From positions 77,760,216-77,824,215 of the forward strand of contig OZ038379.1 in assembly GCA_964036045.1 (NCBI GenBank): a stretch of DNA of 64,000 bases, read 5' to 3'. The stretch comes from Eutreptiella sp. 'Long Island Sound 2002' (lineage: Eukaryota > Euglenozoa > Euglenophyceae > Eutreptiales > Eutreptiaceae). The notes below the pieces were generated by a model. It did no database searches, was not told the origin of the DNA, and saw only the letters and a list, made by a program, of their open reading frames with translations. Below are positions 1 through 12,314 of the stretch, piece by piece (position 1 is the stretch's first letter; every line of letters starts with the position of its first letter). A program made the position numbers and the translations under genes.

Positions 1-1150
1 GGGGTACCCACCAGAGGCTCGCCCCGGGCCGTGTTTACCAAGTTCACGTTATCTGGCCCACATACGTTGCCTGACGCCTACCGTTCACCCTTACCTACAC
101 TGATTGGCCAGCTCCCGTGGTCGTGCCAAGCCGCACGTTTGGCATCCACCGACAGCGTGGCATGCCTACTAGCATAGGCTTGTGCCTCACCCCACGGACC
201 TCTCACACAGAGTGTACGACGATACATCACGGGCCGTTCATGCCATGTTCCCCCTATATAGTTCTGCGCGCTCGCTGCCACCGGTAGGCTATGCGTGCTG
301 CTTGTGTCTCGGTGTCGCCCCACCGCCTCTTCGCACCGCCGCAGGGCCATACCGTCACACCACCAGGTTGGCCCATTACCTGTGGGTGCCTTTCCCCGCG
401 CTCATGACCGCCACCTCTCCCCCCGCCGTGCTACTAGTTTCATGTGCACAGGTGAGATGGTTAGGCCATGTACATGCCCGCAAGCATTATCCCTCTAGTT
501 TGTTTGAGGGGCCAGGGAATGTCTGAGTACTCCCTCTGGGATGTTCCGGGGGTCGGAGGGACACCCCGGCACCACCATGAGTCGCCCCAGGGGTCATAGG
601 ACACCCAAGCACTCCCACTGAATTGTTTCCGGGGCCCGTGGGCGGCCGCTTTACCTGCCTGAGTTGGTCCCGGGGTCAGGGGACGGCCCCCTACTCCCAC
701 TGATTTTCCTCCAGGGCCCATGGGCGTCCCCAACGCCTCCTCGGCTCCACTAGTCCTCCATTCACCACCGACTTGTAGCACCCCCACACAACCGATGCCG
801 CCGCTCATGCGGCTGTGACTGCATGCGGCGACCGGCCTACCGAGCTGCTACCCGGCCAATACTAGTGTCGTGGGTACAGGGACATTGACATATTCACTCA
901 ACCCCCAGAGTAACATGAGGATGAACCCCCGTGACTGCGGTAGCCGCGCCGCCATTACAGACCCTGGTGCAATGGGAATACCCTATAGGGGTTTGGGCCT
1001 TATTTCCCCTGTTCGAGACGACCCATGACACCTCACTTTAGTATGCGGCGACCCGGGGCAGGCGGGCGTAGCCTTACTTCACCAATCGAACCGGGTGTGC
1101 GGAGGCAGTACGGTGCACTATCAGGCCTGCACGACCTGGCACATCGCGTT
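1..1150. other. GC-rich stretch without a recognisable gene
   Basis: Short open frames occur on both strands, as expected for GC-rich DNA, and none has a motif I recognise. Between about 530 and 770 there is a degenerate direct repeat with a spacing near 75 bp: ACTCCCACTGA followed by a CCxGGGCCC(G/A)TGGGCG block occurs at about 619 and again at about 693. Nothing else is visible. Confidence 0.5.
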
Positions 1151-1189
1151 GGCCGTCATATCACGTCCTCCGCCACCGCACACACAGCG

Positions 1190-1640
1190 TAACCGCCCCC
1201 CCCACTTATAACCCCCCCCCCCCCACTTATAACCCACCCCCCCGGAAGATCCGTGCCACCCGGGGACTTATAACCCCCCTTTTCGAGCACACAAGCATAG
1301 AACAAGAAGTGCCAGCGGATGGATTGCCAATAATCGGGAATCACTTACTTCTTCAAGAGCATCGTCATCATCCCCCTCAGGCAAGTCAACAAGCTCCTCA
1401 TGTGAAAATTCTCCCACCACATAATCATCAGGAGCTGCGGCACCACCAGGGTGTCCCACAGATAGGTCCAAATCAATTTCCATTACAAAAAGATGAATGA
1501 CGTCTAAAGGTGCATATGTGTCTGGATCCATGCCACCAAGGGACTTATACCCCTCCCCCCCACTTGTAACCGAGCCCCCGGCACCCTCAACCAATCCGCA
1601 ATGCCACTACCCCAAGGGGGGGGGTTATAAGTTGGGGTTG
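1190..1640. repeat. Poly-C tracts with recurring ACTTATAACCCC motif
   Basis: CCCACTTATAACCC-like blocks recur at about 1201, 1223 and 1264, with relatives at 1542-1570. A reverse-oriented GTTATAAGTTGGGG lies at about 1624-1637. The blocks flank a short coding-looking stretch, so they may be low-complexity spacers around an old exon or element end. No element boundary could be defined. Confidence 0.45.
1305..1510 (-). pseudogene. Short acidic coding-like fragment
   Basis: The minus strand has an open frame with protein-like composition: hydrophobic start, then an acidic stretch containing EFSHEELVDLPEGDDDD. It sits between ACTTATAACCCC blocks and has no recognisable domain or clear start. It could be an isolated exon, an element remnant or chance. 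I assign no function. Confidence 0.2.
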
Positions 1641-1662
1641 GGGTTTAGTAGGGGACCACTCC

Positions 1663-3306
1663 TCAAATGCGGCCACCGCCTTTGCGTCCATCAAACGGAC
1701 AACACCCGGCTCGTCCCCCATCTTCGCACCTGGCCAAGCAGCAGCACCCCCAAAACCAGTAGCTCCCCTACAAAAATTCCTCAGTGACGCCAGAGCCACA
1801 TAAGTCACGAGTCATTGTCCAGCGCAGCCCACGACAGCAGCAAGGGCAGTGTTGCAGTTGGGTCATCTGCGCAGCGCAATCCATCCACCTAGACACCCTG
1901 CAAGTCACGCTCAATCGCCCTCCACGCACCCGACGACAGTTGTCCCGAGTGGCGTAGTGCCCATCTGGCTTTGAGCCACTCCCTACCGGCGCGCTCTTGG
2001 CATGACCCACAAAGTGGGACGGAGGCTCAGTGATGCACCCATAAGTGATGCACCCATACCGGCGCCATTTCACCGCACCCGCTGCACTTTAGCGGAAGCA
2101 CCGACCGTGATGGGACAGAGCCGCCTTCGCAGCATTGAGACCACAGGTCGTGCCATACATCATTGCAGGCCTCCTGGTGGCGGAGAAGCGCACCTGCAAG
2201 TGCACGAGGAGTGGCACTACGAGTAGGCTCGGCTTCGCACGGTCCCACGTGGACGCCGGGACGAGAACTGGCTGTCCGTCCATTTTGACCCACAGGTACT
2301 CGAGCAGCCGGGGCCACCGCACTGCCCGGAGTCTCGGTTTGCCCCCGCCAGGAAACTCCACCCATAGTCCTGCAAGATCTCCCCGATGACGTCCAGTGTG
2401 GCTTGACCAGAGCTCGATCCGGGCCAATGCGACCACCCATCGGCGTCCCCTGGACTGGGCCTCGACTACCGGCCCAAGGTCGAAGGTATCCAACGTGTGA
2501 CGGGCGTCTGCAGCCACGTTGTCATCCCCTTTTCGCAGCAACAGCAGCACCTTCGTGAGGCGACCCGGCGCGTTGTCCCCGTAGATGCGCGCAAGCTGCT
2601 TGAACTACCATGGACCTTTGCCGGTGCGCCACCAAAACCATCCATTGTAGCTGCTAGTCATACAGCCACGGTGCCCCCACATCCAACATGGTGGCCACCA
2701 CTACACCTGGGAGGGAGCACAACGGTTGGTGCAAAAATGCCAGCACTTCACGGGGCCAGCCCATGATGTTCTGGACAGCAGGATGGCTTGCAAACACCTG
2801 GAGCCAGTGTTCGCCACGACCATCTCGGTCACGAACCATGGTACCACAGATGGTGGCCCAGGACTGTGCGGACACTGTACGGGACCGCTCCAGATTGCAA
2901 AGAAGTCTTGGGCTACCAAGGATTCGATCCATTGGCCAAAGGTCTGCGCTACCGCCGCCATCCATTGGGGTAATGTGGACATGGCCTCAACGTGCGTAAT
3001 GTACGACCTGGACACCAGCGACGCGTGCACCGGCGCGCGCTGAAAGAACGCCTGAAGGCTGCCAAGGAGGCCATCGAAAGGGTTCCACAGCGGCAACTAC
3101 CTAACCCTCCCCGCCAGCAGAAAGAAGGGGGTATCACCTCGCAAGAATGCATACGCAGCCTTCCTGCGATCTCGCGGCGGCGGTGGCATGACCTTGGCAA
3201 GCCGATGATTTCTCCGGGCGTAACCATCCTCCCCAATTTGGATCATGTCCTCCAGGAACAATTTTGGCCTTCGCCGGGCCCCAGGACGACGCAGCCCTCA
3301 CCGCCG
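1663..3306 (-). CDS. LINE C-terminal segment, second frame
   Basis: Directly after the zinc knuckle the reading shifts by one base. The new minus-strand frame is open for about 547 codons from 3306 to a UGA at 1663, crossed by UAG at 3097, 2701, 2605 and 1768 and by UAA at 2089, with no UGA. Protein-like pieces include KLFLEDMIQIGEDGY, LPQWMAAVAQTFGQWIE and LLLLRKGDDNVAADARHTLD. No domain is recognised. It may be the C-terminal extension of the LINE polyprotein joined by a lost or gained base, or a separate gene. Tandem 16-base copies of GTGATGCACCCATA lie at about 2029-2060 inside it. GC-rich sequence makes long open frames likelier, so the lower part (below 2089) is less certain. Confidence 0.4.
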
Positions 3307-5815
3307 CGAAGAGCAGCTTGAGTTCTCCCGGGACTACCCCTGTCATTCGAGACTCTGTCCACGTGCAGCCGTGCTCCTTCCAGGACATGAACTCCATGGC
3401 TCTGTCCGCGAGTGGCAGGTCCGCAACGAACTCCTCAACTTTCGCACATAGTAGCCGTGCAACTACTTCGTCCCTTTCGCACAGCATGTGCATGTGGCCC
3501 GTGTCTTCCTCAGGTCCTCCACATAAAATGCACCGAAGCACCGGAATCACCGTACGGGTGATTTTTTGCCGCCCCCGTCGCATGACTTGCATGGTGGGGA
3601 GGCGGCCGTTCCGTGCTCGCAGCAGGTCTCGGTGCGTAGGGCCGTGATGCACCGTTCCCAGGGGCACAACTTCACAAGCACCAGCTAACAGCATGTGGGC
3701 CCAGGTGCGCGCCGCTAGCGAGTTCCACACCACCAGCCTGACTTGCTGGAGGACCCGCATGGAGGGCACATGTGGTTCTAGCACCCCACCTTCATCAGGC
3801 ACCAGGAGGGTGGCGTGTTCCTTTGGCAACAGGAGGTGTACGGACGAGGGCTTTGCGTAGGCCAAAGCGAAGTCTGTTCCTCCAGCGGGACTGCTGCCAG
3901 GTGCGAGTTTTCGCCGTACTACCCCGTGATGGGGTCCTCCAACTATGCGTGGCAGTCGGCGGAGCCCCTCCACGACCCAATTCAACGCGTGCTGGTTGAT
4001 GAAATGGGAGGTTGGTCCTTTGATGCCGCGGCACATGGCCTCCTAAGCCTTGCGCACGTGCGCCCCTATGATGGAGGCATCCACAACATGAACCGTGTGA
4101 CTTGATAGAAGGCGGTGGAGCAAGTATGCGGCCGCCCCGATGATCTCCGCCTCGCGGACCGTGCCACGGATGGAACCTCTCCACGTGGGGCTGCCATGGC
4201 TCGCCATTGCCACGTTCTTGACCCCGTCTTCCCGTGGGGAGGCATCAGAGGACGCGACCTTCATCGCTACTGGCACCTAGCAGTACCTGTGGGGTTCCAG
4301 CCATGCCACGTCCGAATGTGGGCTCACCACGACTCTCCCTAGCAACGCTGCATTGAAAGCCGTCAGCTCCGGTGAGAGAGCAAGTTTCGGCCGATACACT
4401 CCATGCGGCCGCCAGTGTATGTCGCGTCCGCAAATGGACTTGATGGCGTCGAGGGTTGTGGTATACACTGCTCCCCACACGGTCGTGGAGCGGAGCGGCT
4501 GATATACCACCACCATTCCCTGCTCCACCGCCCCACCGTCGCGCAGCCAAGTGACAACGACGTGCGGATCATGTGGCACTTTGTCCAGCCTGACCACCTC
4601 CGGGACTGGGCTCGCATCAGCATCAGGGGCAAGGTCTGACGGCAGTAGTAGTACTATGGCCCACTTCTCTCGTCCTCACAGCGCCTTGCATGCCCTGCTG
4701 AACGCCGACCTCGCGTGTACTACCCACAAAGGCAGAGGGTCAAGACCGCCCCCGGCATGTGGCGTAAGAAAGGGGATAGACGCCGGATCGTCTTGTGGCC
4801 GATCACCGTCGAAGACATCCCCCAATAAGAACATCAGGGCGGCAAATGGAACGAACGGCATGGATGGCCTTGGACAGTCCGGGTTCCAGTCGTCGTCCCT
4901 GTACCCGCCCAACACATACGCATCGCCCGTAGCGGAATGTCTTGTGCCCTTGGTGGCCTTTTTGTGCCGCACCGGGTGAAGTAGACGATGGGTCGGGGGA
5001 CTGGGCACCTGGGACTGAAAGACCGCTCCGGGGCCTAGACAACACACAGATGCTTCTACCCTTGAAGGTGTAGGACCGAGTCGCCCACCGCCGTCTGGCC
5101 CATTGCACCAGCGGCAGACGGGCGTGCACGCACGAGTACACGGATGACGGCATGGGGAGTCCGACTCCCAGCGTCCCCATCGGTCTGAGTACTCGGTCGA
5201 CCCACGTGTCTCCTGATGCAATGCGAACGCCGTGGATAAAACCATGAATTGACCGCACACTCCATACTGTGTGTGCAAGTCGTCAAGCATGGCTCTCAAT
5301 TCACCTTTGATCACGGCCGAGCTATGATGTGTGAGCTGAGCCAAAGTTACTACCACGGAGTCACAACAAAGCACCCGAATATCCGCCAACTTAAGCCCTT
5401 TACCACACCGCACCACCACATTGGACAGGTCTTTGGGCAGGCTTTCAAACTGCAGGGCCACAATCTTGATAGCGGCATTTAACCTCACCACTGCCTCCGC
5501 AGTGATCGACAAGTACAGCGCCGCGTACCGCAGAATGTCACCCACCACCGCCGCGATCACCTCAAGGGGTACTGACGCCGGCCCCAGGGTGTTCTTGCAC
5601 CAGCCTACGAGAGCTTCGCAACGGAGTACATGCTTCTCCTTCATGGATGCCATTCTTTTCCGATCCAGCCTGAGGCCCAGGTACGACACAGTCCTCTTGC
5701 CCACCAGACAGACCCACGGAGTTACCGCGTTGTTAGGGCTCAGCTGCACCATGATCGAGGGGACGCGAGTGGTAGTGGCGTACGCACACTTGCCAACATT
5801 GAGGGACATGCATGA
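3134..5815 (-). CDS. LINE polyprotein: RT thumb, RNase H, zinc knuckle
   Basis: A single minus-strand frame runs from about 5815 to 3134 and is crossed by one UGA (4676) and two UAGs (4277, 4043). Start of frame: LNVGKCAY then VSYLGLRLD, which is the region following the YxDD box in LINE reverse transcriptases. The RNase H signature is at 4276-4046: Asp in SSDAS, Glu in VREAEI and Asp in VVDAS, spaced as in the D-E-D catalytic set. A CCHC knuckle C-x2-C-x8-H-x4-C (RCILC...HMHMLC) lies near 3480-3540. The protein would reverse-transcribe and integrate element RNA. The RT catalytic Asp pair is absent by truncation, so this copy should be inactive. The two UAGs fall inside conserved, otherwise continuous sequence, which is why I keep it as one frame. 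Confidence 0.65.
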
Positions 5816-5830
5816 GGGGGGGTGTCCCCC

Positions 5831-6600
5831 ATAGGGGTTGTGGTAGATGTAAAGGCCATAGTGAAATTACCCGAAAACTGACAAATGCTGCGAATTAGAA
5901 AATTGTTCCATGGTGCCCAAAACACCAGCAAGCAAGTTTCGTCAAACAACGAGCACAACTGTTGCCTCAATCAAAGCAATGAAACAAATGACTGAAACCC
6001 CAAAGCAAAGAAACCATCCACACCAAACCAACGATGAAACACCGGGAGACACCAAACAGGCAGCCACAAAGAGGGGACGCAGGTTGTAGCTCACTAGCAA
6101 CTTCATGCCAATTTGACCAGACACATAACGCGTCATACCGGCCGACCATAAACAACACGCCTACCTGGGGCTGCCCCACCAACCCCGTGAGCTACTTGTG
6201 GGTGGGTTGCCGGTAACCCACCAGGTAATGATGACCCCCATGCCCAGCCCTAATAGGGCAAGGATAGCTTGGCCACCCGCAAAGAGGCTAGGCGCAAGCA
6301 CACAGTCCACACACCTTTTTTAGCTTTTCCGGCAAAAAATCTTGTCCCCCACTTGCGGTGTTTTCCAATTTTTCCCATTACTTTTTTTCAACCGCAAAAT
6401 TTCTCCCCCCCCCCCCCTCGTACCGGGTGAAACCTCTACTTTTTTCTGCCCCCCCCTCCCCGCAGAAGCTCACCACTTGCAGTGGTGTGACCTTGCGCGG
6501 CCCTACCGCCACCGTTGAGATTTATGCTCTAATTGTGGAACTTTGTGTGGCCTAGGGGAATGTTTGCCCGGCGCACTACTTTTCTATTAACAATCCCGAC
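5831..6600. other. No gene seen
   Basis: The stretch between the LINE truncation point and the DDE transposase holds no frame with recognisable features. It has a poly-C run near 6405-6417 and a small TGGGTT...AACCCA hairpin near 6201-6220. Confidence 0.5.
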
Positions 6601-6706
6601 GTCAGCCCCAAATTTAGCCTCTCATGGATACGCACGCCGAGTAGACCACATTGCATTGCACATCTTCCCTACAAAACACCTTACATAATAAAGCAATCGC
6701 GGTGAA

Positions 6707-8030
6707 TTAAACCACTCCAACCGTCATTTGTATGCTCCTTAACAAACAACATTGGGTGTGGGTGTCAATACAGCTAGTACAATAGTGATCCTTACATTCA
6801 TCACAAACTGCAACGGTAAAGCGCCTTTGACAACACAACACACACATTGCTGCCTCATCCTCTGCCTCATCTTGTGTGGCGGCTGAGTTGCTTTGGTGAG
6901 TCCAAGCATGAGGCGGGACAGGCTCCCATGGCCCATAAGGGGGGTGACAAACTTGCCTGCGAATGCAAAATTGGGTAAAATGCAACAACATACGGACTGA
7001 TTGGTGCAACTCATTGCGGCCGCCACGCCAAATGTTCCTAACCAAACCCCAATGCCACGACCAAGCAAACGGCTGCTCAATGTGTGCCCTATACCACCCG
7101 TGCACGTCATTGTAAGATTGGTGGCGGGCTGTCACAATGCCTTTCTTTCTTCCAATGAATGGCACAATGACATGAATCCGGCCTTTATAAGCACCATCAT
7201 GGCCCCCAACTTAGAAATCAACGAAATCACCTCGGGTACGCGAAGGTCCATACCCATCCCAAATCAAAACATCGGCTGATATCCCTGGGGCCAAGGGGCA
7301 AATCCATGTAATGTTGCCCACCATGTCAACGGGAATAGTCACCTTGTAAAAATGCGACACATACTTCGGATTCCACAAGTCTGCACTCCATATCCCGCCA
7401 ATGGAACTGATGGGCATGGAGTGTGTGCAATGTGTCACAAAGAATGGAAAATGGGGAGAATGGTGGGAAGGATTCAACATGTCGGCCCATCGAATCTCTT
7501 GAACAACATGGTTCACATACTCACGAACACAGGCAACACTCTGCCGCCAACCAACCTCCGAACACCCTTCGCACCGCTCTCTGCACGTGGGGTGTGTTTC
7601 ATGCAAAGAAAATCGAAACAATGACTGAACAGCCGAGGACCTCGGGGTGCCCGTACTTCATCCAAAATTCCTCCGAGGTTTCTGCATCCGCACCGATCCG
7701 TGCAACCTTGGTAAGCACATAGTTGGACTTGCATTGTTTCACCCACCATTGGAAAGCACCACCCTTGACATCGTCATAAACGGGGTGCAAAGGGTGTGCC
7801 AAATGCTTCAACACAGCGAGAAGGTACTCCAAAATCTCATCCTCTATCTTCTTGTTTTCCCTCTCACACTCTTCCCCTATGTACTCTCTTTCAGTGGAGG
7901 GTGGTTCAACAAGGCTGGGTTGGGGCTTGGGTTTGTCTTTCGTAGGCTTGGGTTTGGGTTGAGATTTGGGTTGGAGTTTGGGTTGAGGTTTGGGCTGGGC
8001 CTCAACATTGGAACTTGAGCTAGAACTAGG
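6707..8030 (-). pseudogene. IS5/Harbinger-like DDE transposase, broken
   Basis: Minus-strand reading from about 8030: a Pro-Lys-Gln-rich linker (PKPQPK repeats, 8010-7905), an acidic helix, then EYLLAVLKHLAHPLHPVYDD and further helical sequence to about 7640. After a one-base frame change it continues 7621-6707. Transposase features: SMPISSIGGIW and HFYKVTIPVDMVGNI with a ...SADVLIWDG stretch (Harbinger/IS5 core strands), then HDGAYKGRIHVIVPF and RAHIEQPFAW (the usual ...DkGY...PF... and R..VE..F region). A Cys-rich tail follows (CVLCC...VCDEC...CTSC, 6850-6750), probably zinc-binding. One UAA (7208) interrupts the frame between the second and third core blocks; under a UAR=sense code only the frameshift remains. 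Terminal inverted repeats were not found. Likely an inactive cut-and-paste transposase. Confidence 0.6.
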
Positions 8031-9085
8031 TCACTTGAACTTGAGCTGGAACTGCAATTCTATTGCCTTCGGCAAGGCACCTCGAAGAGGGGAGAGGGAC
8101 AACCATTCTTGAGCTGCTCAGGCGGAAAAACTGCATAAGCAAGTTGTGCCCTAGACCCCCCGGGAGCCACCCCAGCCCCAACACCCAAATAGTGTGAAAA
8201 ACCCATAAAAGGGGGCTCAAACATGCTTCACATGGGATATTTTATCATTTGGGATGGTCAAAGTATCAAAAAAATAAGTTTCAGAAAATTTCCATTTTTG
8301 AGGTGTTGAGGCGGGAAAACTGCATAAGCAGGTTGTGCCCTAGACCCCTTGGGAGCCCCCCCCCCCCCCCCAACACCCAAATGGGGTGAAAAACACATAA
8401 AAGGGGGCTAAAACATGCTTCACATGGGATGTTTGATCATTTTGGATGGTCGAAGTATCAAAAAAATCAGTTTCAGAAAATTCTATTGCCTTCGGCAAGT
8501 CCACCTCGCAGAGAATCTACGGCAAGCAACACACACCCAAAATAGGGTAAAAAATACATAGATGAGGGCTAAAACATGCTTTACATATCTTGGATATTTA
8601 TTTAGGTGATTACGGTATCAAAAAAACAAGCTTCGAAAACTTCGATTTTTGAGTTGCCCGGGGTGAAAAACCGCATAAGCAGGTTGTGTACCAATCCCTT
8701 GGAAGCCCCCCCCCCCCCCCCCGGACCTAGTACCCAAATCGGGTGAAAAACACGTAAATACGGCCTAAAACATGCTTTACATACCTTGGATGGTCATATT
8801 GTGTGGTCACAATATCAAGAAAACAAGTTTCGAAAACTTCGATTTTTGAGCTGTCCGGGGTGAAAAACTGCGTAAGCAGGTTGTGTACCAATCCCTTGGG
8901 AGACCCCCCCCCCCCCCCCCCGGACCTAATACCCAAATCGGGTGAAAAACACGTAAATACGGCCTAAAACAGGCTTTACATACCTTGGATGGTCATTTTA
9001 GGTGATCACAATATCAAAAAAACAAGTTTCGGAAACTTCGATTTTTGAGCTGCCCGGGGTGAAAACCTGCATGAGCACGTTGTGT

Positions 9086-9708
9086 CCCGGCCCATTCACG
9101 AGGCCATTATTGTTGGAAACAGTCATTTCGCGTCTTTGGCACGGGTTGTGAACAGCCCTAAGCAAATCTAGAGACTGCAAAAAACGTCCTTCCGTATCTT
9201 GGGAGGCATATACTGTCACAACATCCCCACTCACACCCCTCAGAGTGGGTACCACAGGGTCACTGAGGTCGCCAAAACCGCCAACATAGCAAAAAAGGCC
9301 AAAAATTGCATGAACTGCATCAGCGCTCGTCCCACTCCGCCCCATACAAACCCTATGGAGTCGGGACCCGGTGAAAATTTTTCGGCTCAAAATCGAAAAA
9401 AACCAAAAGATTCATGATTTTCGACCCAAAAAAAGGGGGGGTCATTTTTTGACCCCCCCCCTCCCTCAAAACCTCAAAAAAGTGGGTTTCAAGTGGGGGG
9501 GGGGGTCTGGGGGGGTCCAGACCAAAAACTCATTGAGGGATGCGTTTATTGGGCAAAATAATGATTTAACAAGGGGTTAAACTAACAATTCAACCCCTTG
9601 GGGTAGGGTACACAAATAGGCCCAAAAAAGCCAAAATGGGGGGGTATGTGGCGTTTTCCCCATATATACCTCTGCCTGGCTTTGATCTAACAACCTCTGC
9701 GAGGTGAT
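9086..9708 (-). repeat. Module M copy 1 (dispersed ~620 bp element)
   Basis: Shared sequence runs from a CCCATTCAC...GGCCATTATTG block to a sharp end at GCGAGGTGATT. Internally it has a G-run/TCA-TTTT-TGA/C-run hairpin at about 9434-9463, GGGGTTAAACTAACAATTCAACCCC, and TATATA near 9662. On the minus strand 8998-9390 is open with protein-like sequence (GRSGTSADAV, CYVGGFGDLSDPVV, GVSGDVVTVYAS). The sequence beyond the AGGTGATT end differs between copies, so this end looks like a true element terminus. Possible nature: nonautonomous element or decayed gene end; no family recognised. Confidence 0.6.
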
Positions 9709-9740
9709 TCTATTGCCTTCGGCAAGTCGACCTCGCAGAG
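9695..9740. repeat. Nested hairpin at the end of module M, copy 1
   Basis: The outer stem CTCTGCGAGGT (9695-9705) pairs with ACCTCGCAGAG (9730-9740). An inner stem TTGCC pairs with GGCAA around the loop TTC (9713-9725). Such a nested stem can fold in either strand. The TTGCCTTCGGCAA core also occurs at about 8060 and 8487 without the left outer arm. Confidence 0.8.
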
Positions 9741-10701
9741 AATCTACCGCGAGCAACACACACCCAAAATAGGGTGGAAACTACATAAATACCGGCTAAA
9801 ACATGCTTTACATACCTTGGATGATCATTTTAGGTGATCAGGGTATCAAAAAAACAAGTTTCGAAAACTTCGATTTTTGAGCTGCCCAGGGTGACAAACT
9901 GCATTAGCAGGTTGTGTACCAATCCCTTCGGAGACCCCCCCCCCCCCTTGGACCTAATACCCAAATCTGTGAAAAAGACGTAAATACGGCCTAAAACATG
10001 CTTTACATACCTTGGATGGTCATTTTAGGTGATCACAATATCACAAAAACAAGTTTCAAAAACTTCCATTTTTGAGCTGTCCGGGGTGAAAAACTGCATA
10101 AGCAGGTTGTGCACCCGTCCCTTGGGAGACCCCCCCCCCTGACCTAACACCCAAAAAGGGTGAAAAACACGTAAATACGGCCTAAAACATGCTTTACATA
10201 CCTTGGATGGTCATTTTAGATGGTCACAGTATCAAAAAGACAAGTTTCGAAAACTTCGATTTTTGAGCTGTCCGGGTTCAAAACCTGCATGAGCACGTTG
10301 TGTACCAATCCCTTGGGAGCCCCCCCCCCCCCCCCCCCCGGACCTAACACCCAAATAGGGTGAAAAACACGTAAATGCGGCCTAAAACATGCTTTGCATA
10401 GCTTGAAATGTCATTTTGGGTGGTCACAATATCAAAAAAACAAGTTTCGAAAACTTCGATTTTTGAGCTGTCCGGGGTGAAAAACTGCGTAAGCAGGTTG
10501 TGTACCAATCCCTTGGGAGACCCCCCCCCCCCCCCCCGGACCTAATACCCAAATCGGGTGAAAAACACGTAAATACGGCCTAAAACAGGCTTTACATACC
10601 TTGGATGGTCATTTTAGGTGATCACAATATCAAAAAAACAAGTTTCGGAAACTTCGATTTTTGAGCTGCCCGGGGTGAAAACCTGCATGAGCACGTTGTG
10701 T

Positions 10702-11322
10702 CCCGGCCCATTCACGAGGCCATTATTGTTGGAAACAGTCATTTCGCGTCTTTGGCACGGGTTGTGAACAGCCCTAAGCAAATCTAGAGCCTGCAAAAAA
10801 CGTCCTTCCGTATCTTGGGAGGCATATACTGTCACAACATCCCCACTCACACCCCTCAGAGTGGGTACCACAGGGTCACTGAGGTCGCCAAAACCGCCAA
10901 CATAGCAAAAAAGGCCAAAAATTGCATAAACTGCATCAGCGCTCGTCCCACTCCGCCCCATACAAACCCTATGGAGTCGGGACCCGGTGAAAATTTTTCG
11001 GCTCAAAATCGAAAAAAACCAAAAGATTCATGATTTTCGACCCAAAAAAAGGGGGGATCATTTTTTGACCCCCCCCCTCCCTCAAAACCTCAAAAAAGTG
11101 GGTTTCAAGTGGGGGGGGGTCTGGGGGGGTCCAGACCAAAAACTCATTGAGGGATGCGTTTATTGGGCAAAATAATGATTTAACAAGGGGTTAAACTAAC
11201 AATTCAACCCCTTGGGGTAGGGTACACAAATAGGCCCAAAAAAGCCAAAATGGGGGGGTATGTGGCGTTTTCCCCATATATACCTCTGCCTGGCTTTGAT
11301 CTAACAACCTCTGCGAGGTGAT
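10702..11322 (-). repeat. Module M copy 2
   Basis: Nearly identical to copy 1 because it lies inside the 1616 bp tandem duplication. The minus-strand frame is open at 10614-11006, and the G-run/TCA hairpin is at about 11051-11078. Confidence 0.7.
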
Positions 11323-11354
11323 TCTATTGCCTTCGGCAAGTCGACCTCGCAGAG
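11309..11354. repeat. Nested hairpin at the end of module M, copy 2
   Basis: Identical in structure to the hairpin at 9695-9740, with an 11-base outer stem CTCTGCGAGGT/ACCTCGCAGAG and the TTGCCTTCGGCAA inner stem. It lies in the second copy of the 1616 bp duplication. Confidence 0.8.
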
Positions 11355-12314
11355 AATCTACCGCGAGCAACACACACCCAAAATAGGGTGGAAACTACAT
11401 AAATACCGGCTAAAACATGCTTTACATACCTTGGATGATCATTTTAGGTGATCAGGGTATCAAAAAAACAAGTTTCGAAAACTTCGATTTTTGAGCTGCC
11501 CAGGGTGACAAACTGCATTAGCAGGTTGTGTACCAATCCCTTCGGAGACCCCCCCCCCCCTTGGACCTAATACCCAAATCTGTGAAAAAGACGTAAATAC
11601 GGCCTAAAACATGCTTTACATACCTTGGATGGTCATTTTAGGTGATCACAATATCACAAAAACAAGTTTCAAAAACTTCCATTTTTGAGCTGTCCGGGGT
11701 GAAAAACTGCATAAGCAGGTTGTGCACCCGTCCCTTGGGAGACCCCCCCCCCCTGACCTAACACCCAACAAGGGTGAAAAACACGTAAATACGGCCTAAA
11801 ACATGCTTTACATACCTTGGATGGTCATTTTAGATGGTCACAGTATCAAAAAGACAAGTTTCGAAAACTTCGATTTTTGAGCTGTCCGGGTTCAAAAACT
11901 GCATGAGCACGTTGTGTACCAATCCCTTGGGAGCCCCCCCCCCCCCCCGGACCTAACACCCAAATAGGGTGAAAAACACGTAAATGCGGCCTAAAACATG
12001 CTTTGCATAGCTTGAAATGTCATTTTGGGTGGTCACAATATCAAAAAAACAAGTTTCGAAAACTTCGATTTTTGAGCTGTCCGGGGTGAAAAACTGCGTA
12101 AGCAGGTTGTGTACCAAACCCTTGGGAGACCCCCCCCCCCCCCCGCGGACCTAACACCCAAATAGGGTGAAAAACACGTAAATGCGGCCTAAAACATGCT
12201 TTGCATAGTTTGAAATGTCATTTTGGGTGGTCACAATATCAAAAAAACAAGTTTTGAAAACTTCGATTTTTGAGCTGCCTGGGGTGAAAAACTGCATACG
12301 CAGGTTGTGTACCT

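Larger units (their letters stand above)
1663..5830 (-). mobile_element. 5'-truncated non-LTR retrotransposon (LINE) with RNase H
   Basis: The minus strand reads, 5' to 3', the end of a reverse transcriptase, a linker, an RNase H domain, a CCHC zinc knuckle and a long C-terminal part. Homology to the RT fingers and the YxDD catalytic box is missing upstream of about 5815, which is the usual 5' truncation of target-primed LINE insertions. No poly-A tail or target-site duplication could be fixed at the 3' end near 1660. Domain order RT, RNase H, zinc knuckle resembles RNase H-bearing LINE clades, but I cannot name the clade. If UAG and UAA are read as sense, the element has one UGA (4676-4678) and one frameshift (between about 3306 and 3134). 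Otherwise it is broken many times. Confidence 0.7.
8822..12050. repeat. Recent 1.6 kb tandem duplication within the satellite
   Basis: The block starting near 8822 is repeated nearly identically starting near 10438 (offset 1616 bp, with small changes in homopolymers), including a complete 620 bp module, a hairpin and several satellite units. The differences I noticed are a few single bases and poly-C or poly-G lengths. This points to unequal exchange or replication slippage, recent relative to the divergence among the 190 bp units. Homopolymer length differences could also be sequencing error. Confidence 0.8.
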
